From NCBI GenBank assembly GCA_034419075.1, contig DAOULR010000017.1, positions 1 to 64,000 on the forward strand: a stretch of DNA of 64,000 bases, written 5' to 3'. Shown piece by piece: positions 47,056-56,907 of the stretch. How positions within the stretch are numbered: the first letter of the stretch is position 1; every line of letters starts with the position of its first letter. The notes under the pieces were generated by a model. It was not told the DNA's origin. It was given only the letters and a program-made list of their open reading frames with translations, and ran no database searches. Position numbers and translations under genes: made by a program. Source of the stretch: E44-bin88 sp034419075 (GTDB lineage: Bacteria > Chloroflexota > Dehalococcoidia > Dehalococcoidales > BS750m-G39).

Positions 47056-48342
47056 CTAGCCTCCTCCCATTGCTTCAGTCAGCACCGATTCCATTATTTT
47101 TAAGGGGGCGGGGCGACCGGTAAAGAGGCGGAACGGGGTGACGGCCTGGTAGAGCAGCATCTTGTAGCCGTAAATGATTTTGGCGCCCCGCTGGCGGGCT
47201 TCCTGAATCAATCTGGTATCTTTTGGATTGTAAACGATGTCAAAGACGGTGAGGCGGGGGTGCAAAAACTGACGGGGGACAATGGTCTCCCCGGCCATGC
47301 CCACCGTGGTGGTATTTATCAATATGTCGGCTTTGGTAATCAAGGAGAGCTTGTCCAGACTACCGAAGTCAGCGGCACCGACCTTTTTAGCCAGCTCTCT
47401 GGCTTTAGATTCGGTGCGGTTCAGAACTATAAGCTCAACGTTTTTCTCCTTAAGGGCGGCGGCAATAGACAGGGCAGCACCGCCGGCGCCGAGGAGGACG
47501 ACTTTTTTACCATCGAGGTCAGTGACCTCCTCTAATGCCCTGAGAGCGCCTTCGCCATCGGTGTTATAGCCCGTCAATTTCCCGCTATCGTTGACGATGG
47601 TATTAACGGAGCCGATTTCACGGGCGGCGGGGTCAATGCGGTCAAGGTAGGGCATAACGCTGACCTTGTGGGGGCTGGTAACGCTTGCCCCCCGTATGCC
47701 GTTCGTCCTGATTTCAGCTATCGCCCTCCCGACATCGCTGGCGCGCAGGGCGATGTAGGCAAAGTTTAAGCCCAGTGCCCGGTAGGCGGCGTTGTGGATG
47801 AGGGGGGATAGCGAATGCGCGACGGGGTCGCCGATGATGCAGCATATTCTGGTGCTGGCGATGGTATCGGCGATTGCCTGTGGCGTCTTGTTTTCGGTAT
47901 CGATGGTTATATCAGCCGCCTTTTGATAAAGCGGTTGGCGCTCGGCTAAAGTTATTTCCATATCTTCGCGGCGGTTTTTGCCTTTGAGCAAGGGGCGGCT
48001 TTCGTCGTCACCAATACGCTGGAGCAGGGTGTCAACGCCGGCGGTGAGCCAGACGACCAGGCTGTTTGCTTTAAGGCGGGCAACGTTCTGTTCTTTAACG
48101 ACCACCCCGCCGCCCGTGGCGATAACGATATTGTCGCGCTTAACCACCCCGGCTACTACTTCTTCTTCGAGGTCGCGGAAGCCTTCCCAGCCGTGTTGGG
48201 CCACGATTTCGGGTATGGTCATGCCCGCTTTCTGAACGATAAGCTCGTCCATCTCGACAAGCTCGCGGCCCAGCCTTTTCGCTAGGATTTTGCCCACCGC
48301 CGTCTTGCCCGAACCCCTCATGCCGACAAGGACAATGTTCAT
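47056..48342 (-). CDS. shikimate kinase - shikimate dehydrogenase fusion
   Basis: A 428-residue bifunctional enzyme. Residues 1-165 are shikimate kinase (Walker A GMRGSGKTAVGK, ATGGGVV, and RPLL). Residues about 168-428 are shikimate dehydrogenase (GDPVAHSLSPLIHN, the Lys in VTSPHKV, NADP site LLGAGGAALS, NTTTVGM). The order is kinase first, although the dehydrogenase acts first in the pathway. ATG at 48342 has GGAG five bases upstream and overlaps the aroA stop by one base. Confidence 0.93.
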   Translation of the reverse strand: MNIVLVGMRGSGKTAVGKILAKRLGRELVEMDELIVQKAGMTIPEIVAQHGWEGFRDLEEEVVAGVVKRDNIVIATGGGVVVKEQNVARLKANSLVVWLTAGVDTLLQRIGDDESRPLLKGKNRREDMEITLAERQPLYQKAADITIDTENKTPQAIADTIASTRICCIIGDPVAHSLSPLIHNAAYRALGLNFAYIALRASDVGRAIAEIRTNGIRGASVTSPHKVSVMPYLDRIDPAAREIGSVNTIVNDSGKLTGYNTDGEGALRALEEVTDLDGKKVVLLGAGGAALSIAAALKEKNVELIVLNRTESKARELAKKVGAADFGSLDKLSLITKADILINTTTVGMAGETIVPRQFLHPRLTVFDIVYNPKDTRLIQEARQRGAKIIYGYKMLLYQAVTPFRLFTGRPAPLKIMESVLTEAMGGG

Positions 48343-49622
48343 CACAGCTCCTCGACCTTCGCCCCCAGTTTTCTCAGGTCTTGGAAAAAGCGGGGGTAGG
48401 ACTTGTTGACGGCCTCGGCGCCGTTAATAATGCATTCGCCATCGGCAAAGAGGGCGGCGATGCTTAAACTCATGGCCAGGCGGTGGTCTTGGTGGCTATC
48501 GATTTCGGCACACCGGGGTTTGCCGCCGTATATCACCATATTATCGGCACCGACCTCGGTCTTGATACCCATTTTATTAAGCTCGGCGGCGGTGTCGTTA
48601 ATGCGGTCGCTTTCCTTGAATCTGAGATGGGCGATGTTGGTTATGGTAGTTTTGCCTTCGGCGAAGGCGGCGACTACGGCCAGGGTGGGGACAAGGTCGG
48701 GGTAGTCGCCTAAATCAACAGTAATGCCTTTTAATGCACCACTACGATGGACTACCACTGACTCTTTATCATATTCAACAGCGGCGCCCATCCGCTCAAG
48801 GATGTTTAGGAGGTGGCGGTCGCCCTGCACCGAGTCTCTTTTGAGGTTGGTTACGGTCAGGGGCTGGCCGCCGATGGCGCCCGCGGCAAAGCAGTAAGCA
48901 GCGGAGGAATAGTCGCCCTCAATGCGATAGCGGCGGGCTTTATAATGCTGGCCGCCTTTGACTCTGAACTCTTTATAATCCCGATTAACCGCCGTAATGC
49001 CGAAGGCCTTCATAGCGTCCAGGGTGATGTCAATATAGGGTTTGGAGCGGAGCCCGCCTTCGATTTTTATAGTGAGACCTTGGCTGATACAGGGGGCAAT
49101 CATCAACAGGCCGCTGACGGGCTGGGAGCTGGTTTCCCCCGAAACGGTGACCTCGTTCGTCCTGAAGTTTCCGACCCCGACCTCGATGGGGGGGCAGCCG
49201 TTGTTGTTCAGGGAGTGGGCTTTAATACCCAGGCCTTGTAAGGCCTTTAGCAGATCGCCCATGGGGCGCTGGCGCAGACGGCTATCGCCGTCGAGGATAA
49301 TCTTCGTCGGCGCCAGAGCCGCCAGGGGGGCAATCATCCTGATGGTGCTGCCCGAGTTGCCGGCGAAAATCCTTTGTTTTTGGGGCTTTATTTCGCCGCC
49401 CGTGCCTTTGACGATGAGGCTATCTTCTCGCAGCTCAATTTCAGTGCCCAGAGTTCGGCAGGCATTAATAGTGTAGAGGGTGTCATCGGAGAGGAGGGAG
49501 TTTTGGATAATGCTTTCCCCCTCGGCCAGCGAAGCCAGGATTACCGCCCGATGGGTGTAGCTCTTGGAGGGCGGGGCAACGACTTGGCCGCTAAGCGATG
49601 ACGGCGTTATCTTCAGTCTCAC
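48342..49622 (-). CDS. aroA: 3-phosphoshikimate 1-carboxyvinyltransferase (EPSP synthase)
   Basis: A 426-residue enzyme transferring enolpyruvyl from PEP to shikimate-3-phosphate. Signatures are PPSKSYTHRAVILASLAEG, FAGNSGSTIRM, RQRPMGDL and RFKESDRI. It has the normal length, with two inverse beta-alpha domains. It overlaps aroQ by four bases. Confidence 0.95.
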   Translation of the reverse strand: MRLKITPSSLSGQVVAPPSKSYTHRAVILASLAEGESIIQNSLLSDDTLYTINACRTLGTEIELREDSLIVKGTGGEIKPQKQRIFAGNSGSTIRMIAPLAALAPTKIILDGDSRLRQRPMGDLLKALQGLGIKAHSLNNNGCPPIEVGVGNFRTNEVTVSGETSSQPVSGLLMIAPCISQGLTIKIEGGLRSKPYIDITLDAMKAFGITAVNRDYKEFRVKGGQHYKARRYRIEGDYSSAAYCFAAGAIGGQPLTVTNLKRDSVQGDRHLLNILERMGAAVEYDKESVVVHRSGALKGITVDLGDYPDLVPTLAVVAAFAEGKTTITNIAHLRFKESDRINDTAAELNKMGIKTEVGADNMVIYGGKPRCAEIDSHQDHRLAMSLSIAALFADGECIINGAEAVNKSYPRFFQDLRKLGAKVEEL

Positions 49623-50065
49623 TTTTTTCGGTTACTCCTGATATGTTCCACCAGGGCTTCCAGCCCCAGGATATAGCTCTGTTTTTTAAGACCGCTGATT
49701 TGCTTGATGGCGATATCTTCTATGACCGAGATTTGGCGCCATTCCTCGCGGGCCTTGATATCAGACAGGTGCACCTCGACTACGGGCAAGCCGGCATCCA
49801 CTAAGGCGTCGTGGAGGGAGTAGCCGTAGTGGGTGAGGGCGGCGGGGTTGATGAGGATGCCGTCGGCGCCATCGGCGTTGGCTTGGATGAAGTCGATGAT
49901 GGCACCTTCGTGGTTTGACTGGAAAAAGGTAAGCTCGCAGCCCAGCGACTTTGCTTCTTCGTTAAGCGCACGCCCTATGACGGGCAGGGTATCAGTGCCG
50001 TAGTGCTCGGCGTCCCGCCGGCCCAGCATATTGAGGTTGGGGCCGTTAATGACCAGTATCTTCAT
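49619..50065 (-). CDS. aroQ: 3-dehydroquinate dehydratase, type II
   Basis: A 148-residue enzyme. The type II family start ILVINGPNLNMLGRRD with the catalytic Tyr region HYGTDTL, plus NPAALTHYGYSLHDAL and VEVHLSDI, are seen. It dehydrates 3-dehydroquinate. Its start lies 20 bases inside the aroB gene, indicating translational coupling. Confidence 0.95.
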   Translation of the reverse strand: MKILVINGPNLNMLGRRDAEHYGTDTLPVIGRALNEEAKSLGCELTFFQSNHEGAIIDFIQANADGADGILINPAALTHYGYSLHDALVDAGLPVVEVHLSDIKAREEWRQISVIEDIAIKQISGLKKQSYILGLEALVEHIRSNRKK

Positions 50066-51143
50066 CGCATAGCTCCTCCAGCACTGTTCTGACGGTGTCT
50101 TCCGCCACCGCCTGGCCGATTATTCCCTGGCCAATGCCTTTTACCAGAACCCAGCGGGTCTGGCCCAGCGTAGTTTTCTTGTCGAAGCGTATTTTGTCGA
50201 TTAGAGCCTTTGGCTTTACCCCCGGGCAGGCAACGGGCAGTGCGAATTTCTGCAGCAGGCTTTTAATGGCTATAACGTCACTGGAGTCAAGCCTGCCCAA
50301 ACGCTGGCTTAATCTGGCGGCGGCGACTATACCCACCGCCACCGCCTCGCCGTGGTTGCCCCTGAAGTCGGTGACGGCTTCCAGGGCGTGGCCGAGGGTG
50401 TGGCCAAAGTTCAAGATGGCGCGCTCACCTCGCCGCTCCGTTTCGTCCATCTCAACGACAGCGCCTTTAAGGCGGCAGCAGCGCATCACGATTTCCTTAA
50501 GCTCGTTGTTAGTGAAATCATTGTCCTTTTTCTGCTCTAAGATACGGTACAGCTCCTCGTCCATGGCGACGGCGTATTTGATGACCTCGGCCAGGCCGTG
50601 GCGCATCTCGGCGGGGGGCAAAGATTTCAGTAGGGCGACATCGGTGATAATGGCCGTGGGCTGGTAGAAGCCGCCGACCATATTCTTCTTGCCCTCAAAG
50701 TTGACGCCGACCTTGCCGCCGATACTGCTGTCCACCTGGGCGAGGAGGGTGGTGGGCAGCTGTAGGTAGTCAATGCCGCGCAGGTAGCTGGCGGCGATAA
50801 AGCCAGCCGTGTCGCCGACGACACCGCCGCCGAGGGCGCAGATTAGGCCCTGGCGGTCAACGTTGTTGGCCAGGAGGAAGCCGTAGGCGCGCTCAACCGT
50901 GCTTAGCGACTTGGCCCTCTCTCCAGTGGGCAGGGTGAACAGCGATACCTTCTTGCCCGTCGCACCGAGCTGCCGGAATACAGTCTGCCCGTAGAGGCGC
51001 TGGACGATGGCGTCGGTGATGAGTACTAGCCCGGAGTAGCCGCTGAAATCGAAGTGCTCATCCAAATGCTCGATAATGCCTTCGCCAACGGTAATCGGGC
51101 ACTGGCGTGACGTTTTAAGCTTAATGACGTGGTCGCTTTTCAT
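50046..51143 (-). CDS. aroB: 3-dehydroquinate synthase
   Basis: A 365-residue NAD- and metal-dependent enzyme converting DAHP to 3-dehydroquinate. Signatures are GGGVVGDTAGFIAASYLRG, PTTLLAQVDSSIGGKVGVN, and the metal site NFGHTLGHALE. It is joined to the DAHP synthase gene by ATGA. Confidence 0.95.
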   Translation of the reverse strand: MKSDHVIKLKTSRQCPITVGEGIIEHLDEHFDFSGYSGLVLITDAIVQRLYGQTVFRQLGATGKKVSLFTLPTGERAKSLSTVERAYGFLLANNVDRQGLICALGGGVVGDTAGFIAASYLRGIDYLQLPTTLLAQVDSSIGGKVGVNFEGKKNMVGGFYQPTAIITDVALLKSLPPAEMRHGLAEVIKYAVAMDEELYRILEQKKDNDFTNNELKEIVMRCCRLKGAVVEMDETERRGERAILNFGHTLGHALEAVTDFRGNHGEAVAVGIVAAARLSQRLGRLDSSDVIAIKSLLQKFALPVACPGVKPKALIDKIRFDKKTTLGQTRWVLVKGIGQGIIGQAVAEDTVRTVLEELCDEDTGH

Positions 51144-52135
51144 GGCGCTAACCCCTTTAGCTCTCGCACCAGCTCGTCGAGCTGCTCGGGATATAATGAT
51201 TGCGCCCCGTCGGAGAGGGCGTGGGGCGGGTCGTGGTGCACCTCGACGAGCAGCCCGTCGGCGCCGACGGCAATAGCGCCCTTGGAGAGGGGTATTACGT
51301 ATTCTCTTTTGCCTGCGGCGTGGCTGGGGTCAACGATGACGGGGAGGTGGCTGACTTGCTTCACCGAGGGTATGGCGGCCAGGTCTAAGGTGTTGCGGGT
51401 GTTGTCGGAGAAGGTGCGTATGCCGCGCTCGCATAGGATAACCCGGCTGTTGCCCTCCGAGCTGATGTACTCTGCCGCCATGAGCCACTCTTCGATAGTG
51501 GCGGCGAAGCTGCGCTTGAGAAGAACGGGCTTGGAGGCGCGGCCGACCTGGCGCAACAGCGAGTAGTTATGCATGTTGCGGGCGCCGATCTGAATGATGT
51601 CGGCGTATCTATCCACCAGCTCCAGGCTGCTTTCGTCGATGGCTTCGGTGACGATTAACAAGCCCGTTTCATCACGGACTTTAGCCAGAATCTGCAAGCC
51701 CTTCTCCCCCAATCCCTGGAAGCTGTAGGGGGAGGTGCGGGGCTTGAAGGCGCCGCCGCGAAAGACCTCGGCGCCGCTTTTCTTGACCAGGCGGGCGATG
51801 GTAAGCGCCTGTTCCTCGCTCTCCACGGCGCAGGGGCCGGCCATAAGCACTGGTTTGCCTTCGCCGATCTTGATGTCGCCCACGGTGATAGTGGTGGGCT
51901 GGGGGTGGGTTTCGCGGCTGACCAGCTTGTACTGCTTGGTCACCCTGACCGTATCCTTGACGCCCTCCAGTATTATCAGCCCGGAATCGTCGACGGGGCC
52001 GGTGTTGCCCACGATACAAATGGCTGTGCGTTGGGCACCGGGCATGGGCACGCCGCGGTAGCCCATCCTTTCTATCTCCTTAATGACCGCTTTCACCTGG
52101 GTCTCGGTAGCATCGTTTTTCATGACTACTAACAT
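51140..52135 (-). CDS. aroF: DAHP synthase (type I beta, AroF/AroG-like)
   Basis: A 331-residue enzyme, first step of the shikimate pathway. The N-terminal 70 residues form a ferredoxin-like regulatory domain (MLVVMKNDATETQVKAVIKE). The barrel has MAGPCAVES, FKPRTSPYSFQGLG, QIGARNMHNYSLL, and IVDPSHAAGKRE. The N-terminal domain marks the class that is usually feedback controlled. It lies one base after trpF. Confidence 0.94.
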   Translation of the reverse strand: MLVVMKNDATETQVKAVIKEIERMGYRGVPMPGAQRTAICIVGNTGPVDDSGLIILEGVKDTVRVTKQYKLVSRETHPQPTTITVGDIKIGEGKPVLMAGPCAVESEEQALTIARLVKKSGAEVFRGGAFKPRTSPYSFQGLGEKGLQILAKVRDETGLLIVTEAIDESSLELVDRYADIIQIGARNMHNYSLLRQVGRASKPVLLKRSFAATIEEWLMAAEYISSEGNSRVILCERGIRTFSDNTRNTLDLAAIPSVKQVSHLPVIVDPSHAAGKREYVIPLSKGAIAVGADGLLVEVHHDPPHALSDGAQSLYPEQLDELVRELKGLAP

Positions 52136-52136
52136 C

Positions 52137-52808
52137 TCACTGTCCTCCTTGAGCTCGATATAACCTGGCTTTAGCCCGCCTTACGGCGGCAATAAAAGCC
52201 TCTATTTTTCTAATGTCTTTAATCCCTCCACTCTCCACGCCGCTGGAGACATCGACTCCCCAGGGCTTGAGCTCGGCGACCACCTCCTCCACGTTTTCGG
52301 GGTCGAGCCCGCCGGCAATGATTACCGGGTATCTTTGCGCCGCCCGCTTGGCGATATCCCAGGGGAAGACCCGGCCCGTGCCGCCGTACTTCTCCTCGAC
52401 GTGGGTGTCGAGCAAATATATGGGGTGGTGATAGCGCAGCTGTCTCTGGTAGCTCTCCAGATAGTGTAAAAGGTACTCCTCGTCCCAGTCGGGGGCGATA
52501 TGAATCGCCTTGATGAATGGCTTTTGCATATGGCGGCAGCAGTCCGTATCCTCGTCGCCGCTGAGCTGGACCCAATCCAGCCCGCAGGTTGCGGCTATGG
52601 CATTGACCTCGGTCGGAGGCGTGTTGACGAAAACGCCGACCACGGGCAGCCCCTGTTTCTTAGCCGCCTTAGCTATCGCCTTGGCCTTTTCGGGGGTTAG
52701 CTGGCGGGGGGAGGGGGCGAAGACGACGCCGATGAGGTCGGCGCCCGCCTCGGCTATTGCCTCAACATGGGCGGCATCGGTGATGCCGCAGATCTTGATA
52801 CGGGTCAC
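52137..52808 (-). CDS. trpF: phosphoribosylanthranilate isomerase
   Basis: A 223-residue TIM barrel. Family signatures RIKICGITD with the catalytic Cys, GVFVNTP, LDWVQLSGDE and the Asp in GVDVSSGVE are present. The start is GTG, overlapping the trpC stop as GTGA. The C-terminus is slightly longer than usual. Confidence 0.94.
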   Translation of the reverse strand: MTRIKICGITDAAHVEAIAEAGADLIGVVFAPSPRQLTPEKAKAIAKAAKKQGLPVVGVFVNTPPTEVNAIAATCGLDWVQLSGDEDTDCCRHMQKPFIKAIHIAPDWDEEYLLHYLESYQRQLRYHHPIYLLDTHVEEKYGGTGRVFPWDIAKRAAQRYPVIIAGGLDPENVEEVVAELKPWGVDVSSGVESGGIKDIRKIEAFIAAVRRAKARLYRAQGGQ

Positions 52809-53575
52809 AACAGCTCCTTTATTTTAGCGGGGATGTCTTTGGCGGTAACCAGTGCCTCACCGATTAAGACCGCATCGACACCCCAGGCCTTTAGTTTCTC
52901 CATATCCTCCCGACCCTTGATGCCGCTTTCGCTGACGACGAGGCGTCCGGGGGGGATGAGGGGGCGCAATCTCCGGGTAACGTCTAAGTCTACCACCAGC
53001 GTATGCAGATTACGGTTGTTGATGCCGATGAGCTGGGCGTCGCATTTCAGTGCCCTCTCGAGCTCGGCTTCATCATGCACCTCGAGCAGGCAGTGCATGC
53101 CCAGTCTGTGACTCAGGGTTATCAGGTTTTTGAGCAAGACATCATCTAAAATAGCTACAATAAGAAGCACGGCGTCGGCGCCCCAGGCGCGTGTTTCCAG
53201 GATGTGATAGGGGTCTAAGAGGAAGTCCTTTCTCAGTACGGGGACATCGGGGAGGGCGTTCTTGACTGCTTCCAGGTCCTGGCTGCTGCCCATGAAGTAG
53301 TTGGGCTCGGTGAGCACCGATATCGCCGCCGCCCCGTAACGGGCGTAGCTCTTGGCCAGCGCCACCGCGTCCAGACCAGGATTGAGCGCTCCCCGCGAGG
53401 GAGAAGCGCGCTTGACCTCGGCGATGAGGCTGATGCCCTCGGCGCTTAAGGCCGCGGCCAAATCAACCGGCGCTGGTTTCCGCTCGACGATGGCTTCGAG
53501 TTGGGACATAGGCACTGCCTTTTGCCTTTCCTCCAGCTCTTTTCGTTTCAGGGCGACAATCTTTTCCAGAAACAT
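52805..53575 (-). CDS. trpC: indole-3-glycerol phosphate synthase
   Basis: A 256-residue TIM barrel closing the indole ring. Signatures are LIAEVKRASPSRG with the catalytic Lys, VLRKDFLLDPYHI, LIGINNRNLHTL and VSESGIKG. The product goes to TrpA. The start lies five bases after trpD. Confidence 0.95.
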   Translation of the reverse strand: MFLEKIVALKRKELEERQKAVPMSQLEAIVERKPAPVDLAAALSAEGISLIAEVKRASPSRGALNPGLDAVALAKSYARYGAAAISVLTEPNYFMGSSQDLEAVKNALPDVPVLRKDFLLDPYHILETRAWGADAVLLIVAILDDVLLKNLITLSHRLGMHCLLEVHDEAELERALKCDAQLIGINNRNLHTLVVDLDVTRRLRPLIPPGRLVVSESGIKGREDMEKLKAWGVDAVLIGEALVTAKDIPAKIKELL

Positions 53576-53579
53576 TTTC

Positions 53580-54602
53580 TTATCCGTAGCTCCGACTGAG
53601 CGTGATTAATTTATCCAGTTTATCGAGCGCCTTACCGCTGTCGATGGTTTCCACAGCCAGCAGGGCGGCATCCTTGAGGGCGGAGACGCCTTTAGCATCT
53701 CGGCTCAGGGCGATGCCGGCGGCGGCGTTCATGATTACGGTGTCTCGGCGCGGGCTTTTTTCTCCCCCCAGAACCAAGCGCAGGATTTTGGCGTTCTCCT
53801 CAGATGTGCCGCCGACCAGCGTTTCTACACCAGCCTCCGCTACCCCGAAGTCCTTTGGTTCTATGTCGAAGACGGTTATCTCGCCGTCGCTGAGTTCCCA
53901 GACACGGGACTTTCCCGATGTCGTGATTTCGTCCATGCCGTTGAGGCCGTGCACCACCAGCGCCCGCTTCGTGCCCAGGCGCAGGAGTACCTGCACCATC
54001 TTTTCGCCCAACTCTTGGCTGGCTACTCCCAGGACCTGTGCCTCCGCTAGGGCGGGGTTGGTTAATGGGCCGAGGATATTGAAGACAGTGCGCACGCCCA
54101 GCTCGCGGCGGGGGGCGGCGGCGAACTTCATCGAGGGGTGGAACATGGGGGCGAACATGAAGCCGATGCCGACCCTCTCGATGCAGTCTTTGACCTGATT
54201 GGCGTTAAGCTCAATCTTCATGCCTAAAGCTTCCAGGACATCGGCGCTGCCGCACTGGCTGGTCATGGCGCGGTTGTTGTGCTTGGCTACCTTGAGTCCG
54301 GCGCCGGCGGCGACGAAGGCAGCGGCGGTGGAGATGTTGAAGCTAAGGGAGTTGTCTCCGCCCGTGCCCACGATATCAATGACGGGGGCGGAGGTCTTCA
54401 CTCTCACCGATTTGGCCCGCATGACGCTGGCTAGACCGGCAATCTCGTCGGCGCTCTCGCCCTTGACTCTCAGAGCGGTGACGAAGGCGCCGAACTGGGC
54501 GGGGGTAACGTTACCCGTCGTGATTTCCTCCATAACCTCGGACGCCTGCTCCATGGTTAGCGACTTGCCGTCAATTAACAAACTAATGGCTTCTTTAATC
54601 AT
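53580..54602 (-). CDS. trpD: anthranilate phosphoribosyltransferase
   Basis: A 340-residue enzyme. The PRPP-binding GTGGDNSLSFNIST, KHNNRAMTSQCGSADVLEALG and FNILGPLTNPA are diagnostic. It transfers phosphoribose to anthranilate. It overlaps trpG by ATGA. Confidence 0.95.
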   Translation of the reverse strand: MIKEAISLLIDGKSLTMEQASEVMEEITTGNVTPAQFGAFVTALRVKGESADEIAGLASVMRAKSVRVKTSAPVIDIVGTGGDNSLSFNISTAAAFVAAGAGLKVAKHNNRAMTSQCGSADVLEALGMKIELNANQVKDCIERVGIGFMFAPMFHPSMKFAAAPRRELGVRTVFNILGPLTNPALAEAQVLGVASQELGEKMVQVLLRLGTKRALVVHGLNGMDEITTSGKSRVWELSDGEITVFDIEPKDFGVAEAGVETLVGGTSEENAKILRLVLGGEKSPRRDTVIMNAAAGIALSRDAKGVSALKDAALLAVETIDSGKALDKLDKLITLSRSYG

Positions 54603-55168
54603 GCCCTGCCTCCCAAAAAGTTCTTCAGTATATCCTTTCCATTGTGGGTCATGAACGACTCGGGGTGAAACTGCACGCCCTCCACCTGATACTGGCGGTG
54701 CTTTAGGCCCATAATCGTTTCGTCCTCCGTCCAGGCGGTTATCTCAAGGCAGTCGGGCAGGCCCTGGCGGGCGACCATCAAAGAATGATAGCGGATGGCA
54801 GGGAAGGGGTTGGGCAGGCCGTTAAAGACGCCGCCGCCGTTGTGGTAAATCATTGAGGACTTGCCGTGCATAATCTTTTTGGCCGGGCCGAAGACGCCCC
54901 CGTAGCTGTGGCCGATACACTGGTGCCCCAGGCAGACGCCGAGTATGGGCAAAATGCCTCCGAAATGCCGAATAACGTCGTTGGAGATGCCGGCGTGGAG
55001 GGGGGTGGAGGGGCCGGGGGAGATGACGATGCGCTCTGGAGCCATACGCTCGATTTCGGCTAACGTCGTCTTATCATTACGCACCACCCTTACCTCTTCT
55101 CCCAGCTCGCTTAAGTACTGGAAGAGGTTGTAGGTGAAGCTGTCGTAGTTATCAATGATTAAAAGCAT
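54599..55168 (-). CDS. trpG: anthranilate synthase glutamine amidotransferase subunit
   Basis: A 189-residue class I amidotransferase providing ammonia to TrpE. The triad is visible as Cys in GVCLGHQCIG and His-Glu in VQFHPESF; the start LLIIDNYDSFTYNL is typical. ATG at 55168 has GAGG six bases upstream and follows trpE by one base. Confidence 0.95.
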   Translation of the reverse strand: MLLIIDNYDSFTYNLFQYLSELGEEVRVVRNDKTTLAEIERMAPERIVISPGPSTPLHAGISNDVIRHFGGILPILGVCLGHQCIGHSYGGVFGPAKKIMHGKSSMIYHNGGGVFNGLPNPFPAIRYHSLMVARQGLPDCLEITAWTEDETIMGLKHRQYQVEGVQFHPESFMTHNGKDILKNFLGGRA

Positions 55169-55169
55169 T

Positions 55170-56594
55170 TTATGCCTCGTTGGCCTCGGCCTGCTCAATA
55201 GCCTTGAGCAGGGCTCTGGCCTTGCTCATCGTTTCCTCGTATTCGCGCGACGGGACGCTGTCATAGACGATGCCGGCGCCAGCCTGGACATGAGCGGTGC
55301 CGTCGACCATAACAATGGTCCGGATGGTAATGGCGGTGTCCATGGCGCCGGAGAAACTGAAGTAGCCAGCGCAGCCTGCATAAGGGCCCCGTTTATCGGG
55401 CTCAAGCTCGGCAATGACCTCCATCGCCCTGATTTTAGGTGCCCCCGATACCGTGCCCGCAGGGAAGCAGGCGGCTAAAGCGTCAATCGGCGTCAGGTCT
55501 GGCCTGAGCCTGCCCTCGACGTTGGTCACCAGGTGCATGACGTGAGAATACTTCTCCACGTCCATAAGCTCGCTGACCTTGACCGTGCCCGGCAGGCTAA
55601 CCCGCCCGATGTCGTTGCGCCCTAGGTCGACGAGCATGATGTGTTCGGCGCGCTCCTTCTCGTCGGCACGCAGTTCTTCTTCTAATCGTTTGTCTTCCGT
55701 AGGCGTCTTGCCCCTCGGCCTCGTTCCCGCCAACGGTCGGGTGGTGACCCTGCCGTTAATGGCCCTGACCAGAATCTCGGGGGAGGAGCCAACGACCTGA
55801 AAGCCCTTGAAATCCAGGAAGAACATGTAGGGAGAGGGGTTGATACCCCGCAGCGCCTGATAAATGTCCAGGGGTTGCGCCGTCGTGCGCTTGCTCAAGC
55901 GCTGGGAGAGCACAATCTGGATGGCCTCACCCTCGATGATGTATTGCTTAGCTTTAGCCACATTAGCCTCATATTCGGCTCTGGTGAGGTTTGAGACAGT
56001 TTCAGGACGCTTGCCGGGGGGTGGTGTGGGGTGAGCTGGCTCTAATGGCTTCTGGAGCCTTGCCGCCAGCTCGTCTATCCGGGCCGTCGCCTTCCGATAG
56101 GCTTCATCGCCGTCGGGGCGGGCCAGGGAAACGATTTTTATCTTGTTTTGAGCGTGGTCGAAGACGAGGAAGCTATCCACGAACATAAAGACTGCTTCAG
56201 GCAGGTACAGTGGGTCTGAATCCGGCGAGGGCAATTCCTCTAAACGGCGCACCGTCTCATAACCTAGGTAGCCGACAGCACCGCCGCAGAAGTCGGGCAG
56301 CCCTTCTATCTCGACCAGCCTGTTTTTAGCCAGCTCAGCGGCGAGGGAAGATAAAGGATTGGTCCTGTCATCCTGGCTAGTGCTGAGCAGGCGGTAGGGC
56401 TCGGTGCCGATAAAGCTGTAGCTAGCGTCATGGCCGCCCTCGACGCTTTCCAGGAGAAAGGCGTAGTCGCCGCGCTTTATCTTCAATAGCGCCGATACTG
56501 GGGCCTCGCCGTCGGCCGCTATTTCGCGGTAGACGGGCACCAGTCTGCTCTGGTCTTTTAGTTTTCCATATTCTTCTAGGTCGGGATGGTACAT
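55170..56594 (-). CDS. trpE: anthranilate synthase component I
   Basis: A 474-residue enzyme converting chorismate to anthranilate. The Trp-feedback motif LLESVEGG is near the N-terminus. The catalytic part shows PSPYMFFLDF, RPLAGTRPRGKT, HIMLVDLGRNDIGRV and FPAGTVSGAPKIRAME. ATG at 56594 has GGGGAG upstream; a TTG six codons earlier would lie in the terminator tail. It is the first gene of a 13-gene operon behind a Trp T-box. Confidence 0.95.
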   Translation of the reverse strand: MYHPDLEEYGKLKDQSRLVPVYREIAADGEAPVSALLKIKRGDYAFLLESVEGGHDASYSFIGTEPYRLLSTSQDDRTNPLSSLAAELAKNRLVEIEGLPDFCGGAVGYLGYETVRRLEELPSPDSDPLYLPEAVFMFVDSFLVFDHAQNKIKIVSLARPDGDEAYRKATARIDELAARLQKPLEPAHPTPPPGKRPETVSNLTRAEYEANVAKAKQYIIEGEAIQIVLSQRLSKRTTAQPLDIYQALRGINPSPYMFFLDFKGFQVVGSSPEILVRAINGRVTTRPLAGTRPRGKTPTEDKRLEEELRADEKERAEHIMLVDLGRNDIGRVSLPGTVKVSELMDVEKYSHVMHLVTNVEGRLRPDLTPIDALAACFPAGTVSGAPKIRAMEVIAELEPDKRGPYAGCAGYFSFSGAMDTAITIRTIVMVDGTAHVQAGAGIVYDSVPSREYEETMSKARALLKAIEQAEANEA

Positions 56595-56603
56595 TTTTCT
56601 CCC

Positions 56604-56907
56604 CAAAAACAAAACCTCTCGCCCATAGGGGCGAGAGGTTAAATCTTTCGCGGTGCCACCCTAATTGATTGCTTTTATGGCAACCATCTCTTTTCAGGTA
56701 CGGCTTCAATATCTTGGAGCGATACCCTGGGCTTTAATAACGGTACCCTCTCCGGCAAAGCCTACTTGCTGTAAGGCTTTCGGTTTGCGGCTCCCGAGTC
56801 CATTCAACCCCTGCGCCAGCGCCGGTTTTCACCCTTCCCGGCTCTCTTTAGCCTCGCTGGGGGCCTACTAATCTCGTTCCCAGCCTTTACGCTATTCAAT
56901 TAGGGGG
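56604..56907 (-). ncRNA. Trp T-box riboswitch with terminator
   Basis: Reading leftward, the T-box sequence AGGGTGGCACCGCG is exact at 56662-56649 and is followed by a terminator stem (arms at 56613-56624 and 56629-56640) with TTTTGTTTTT. Upstream, a stem I region contains GAATGGACT with a candidate TGG specifier codon at 56802-56800, matching tryptophan. Uncharged tRNA-Trp should pair with it and favour the antiterminator, opening the whole aro-trp operon. Confidence 0.93.
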
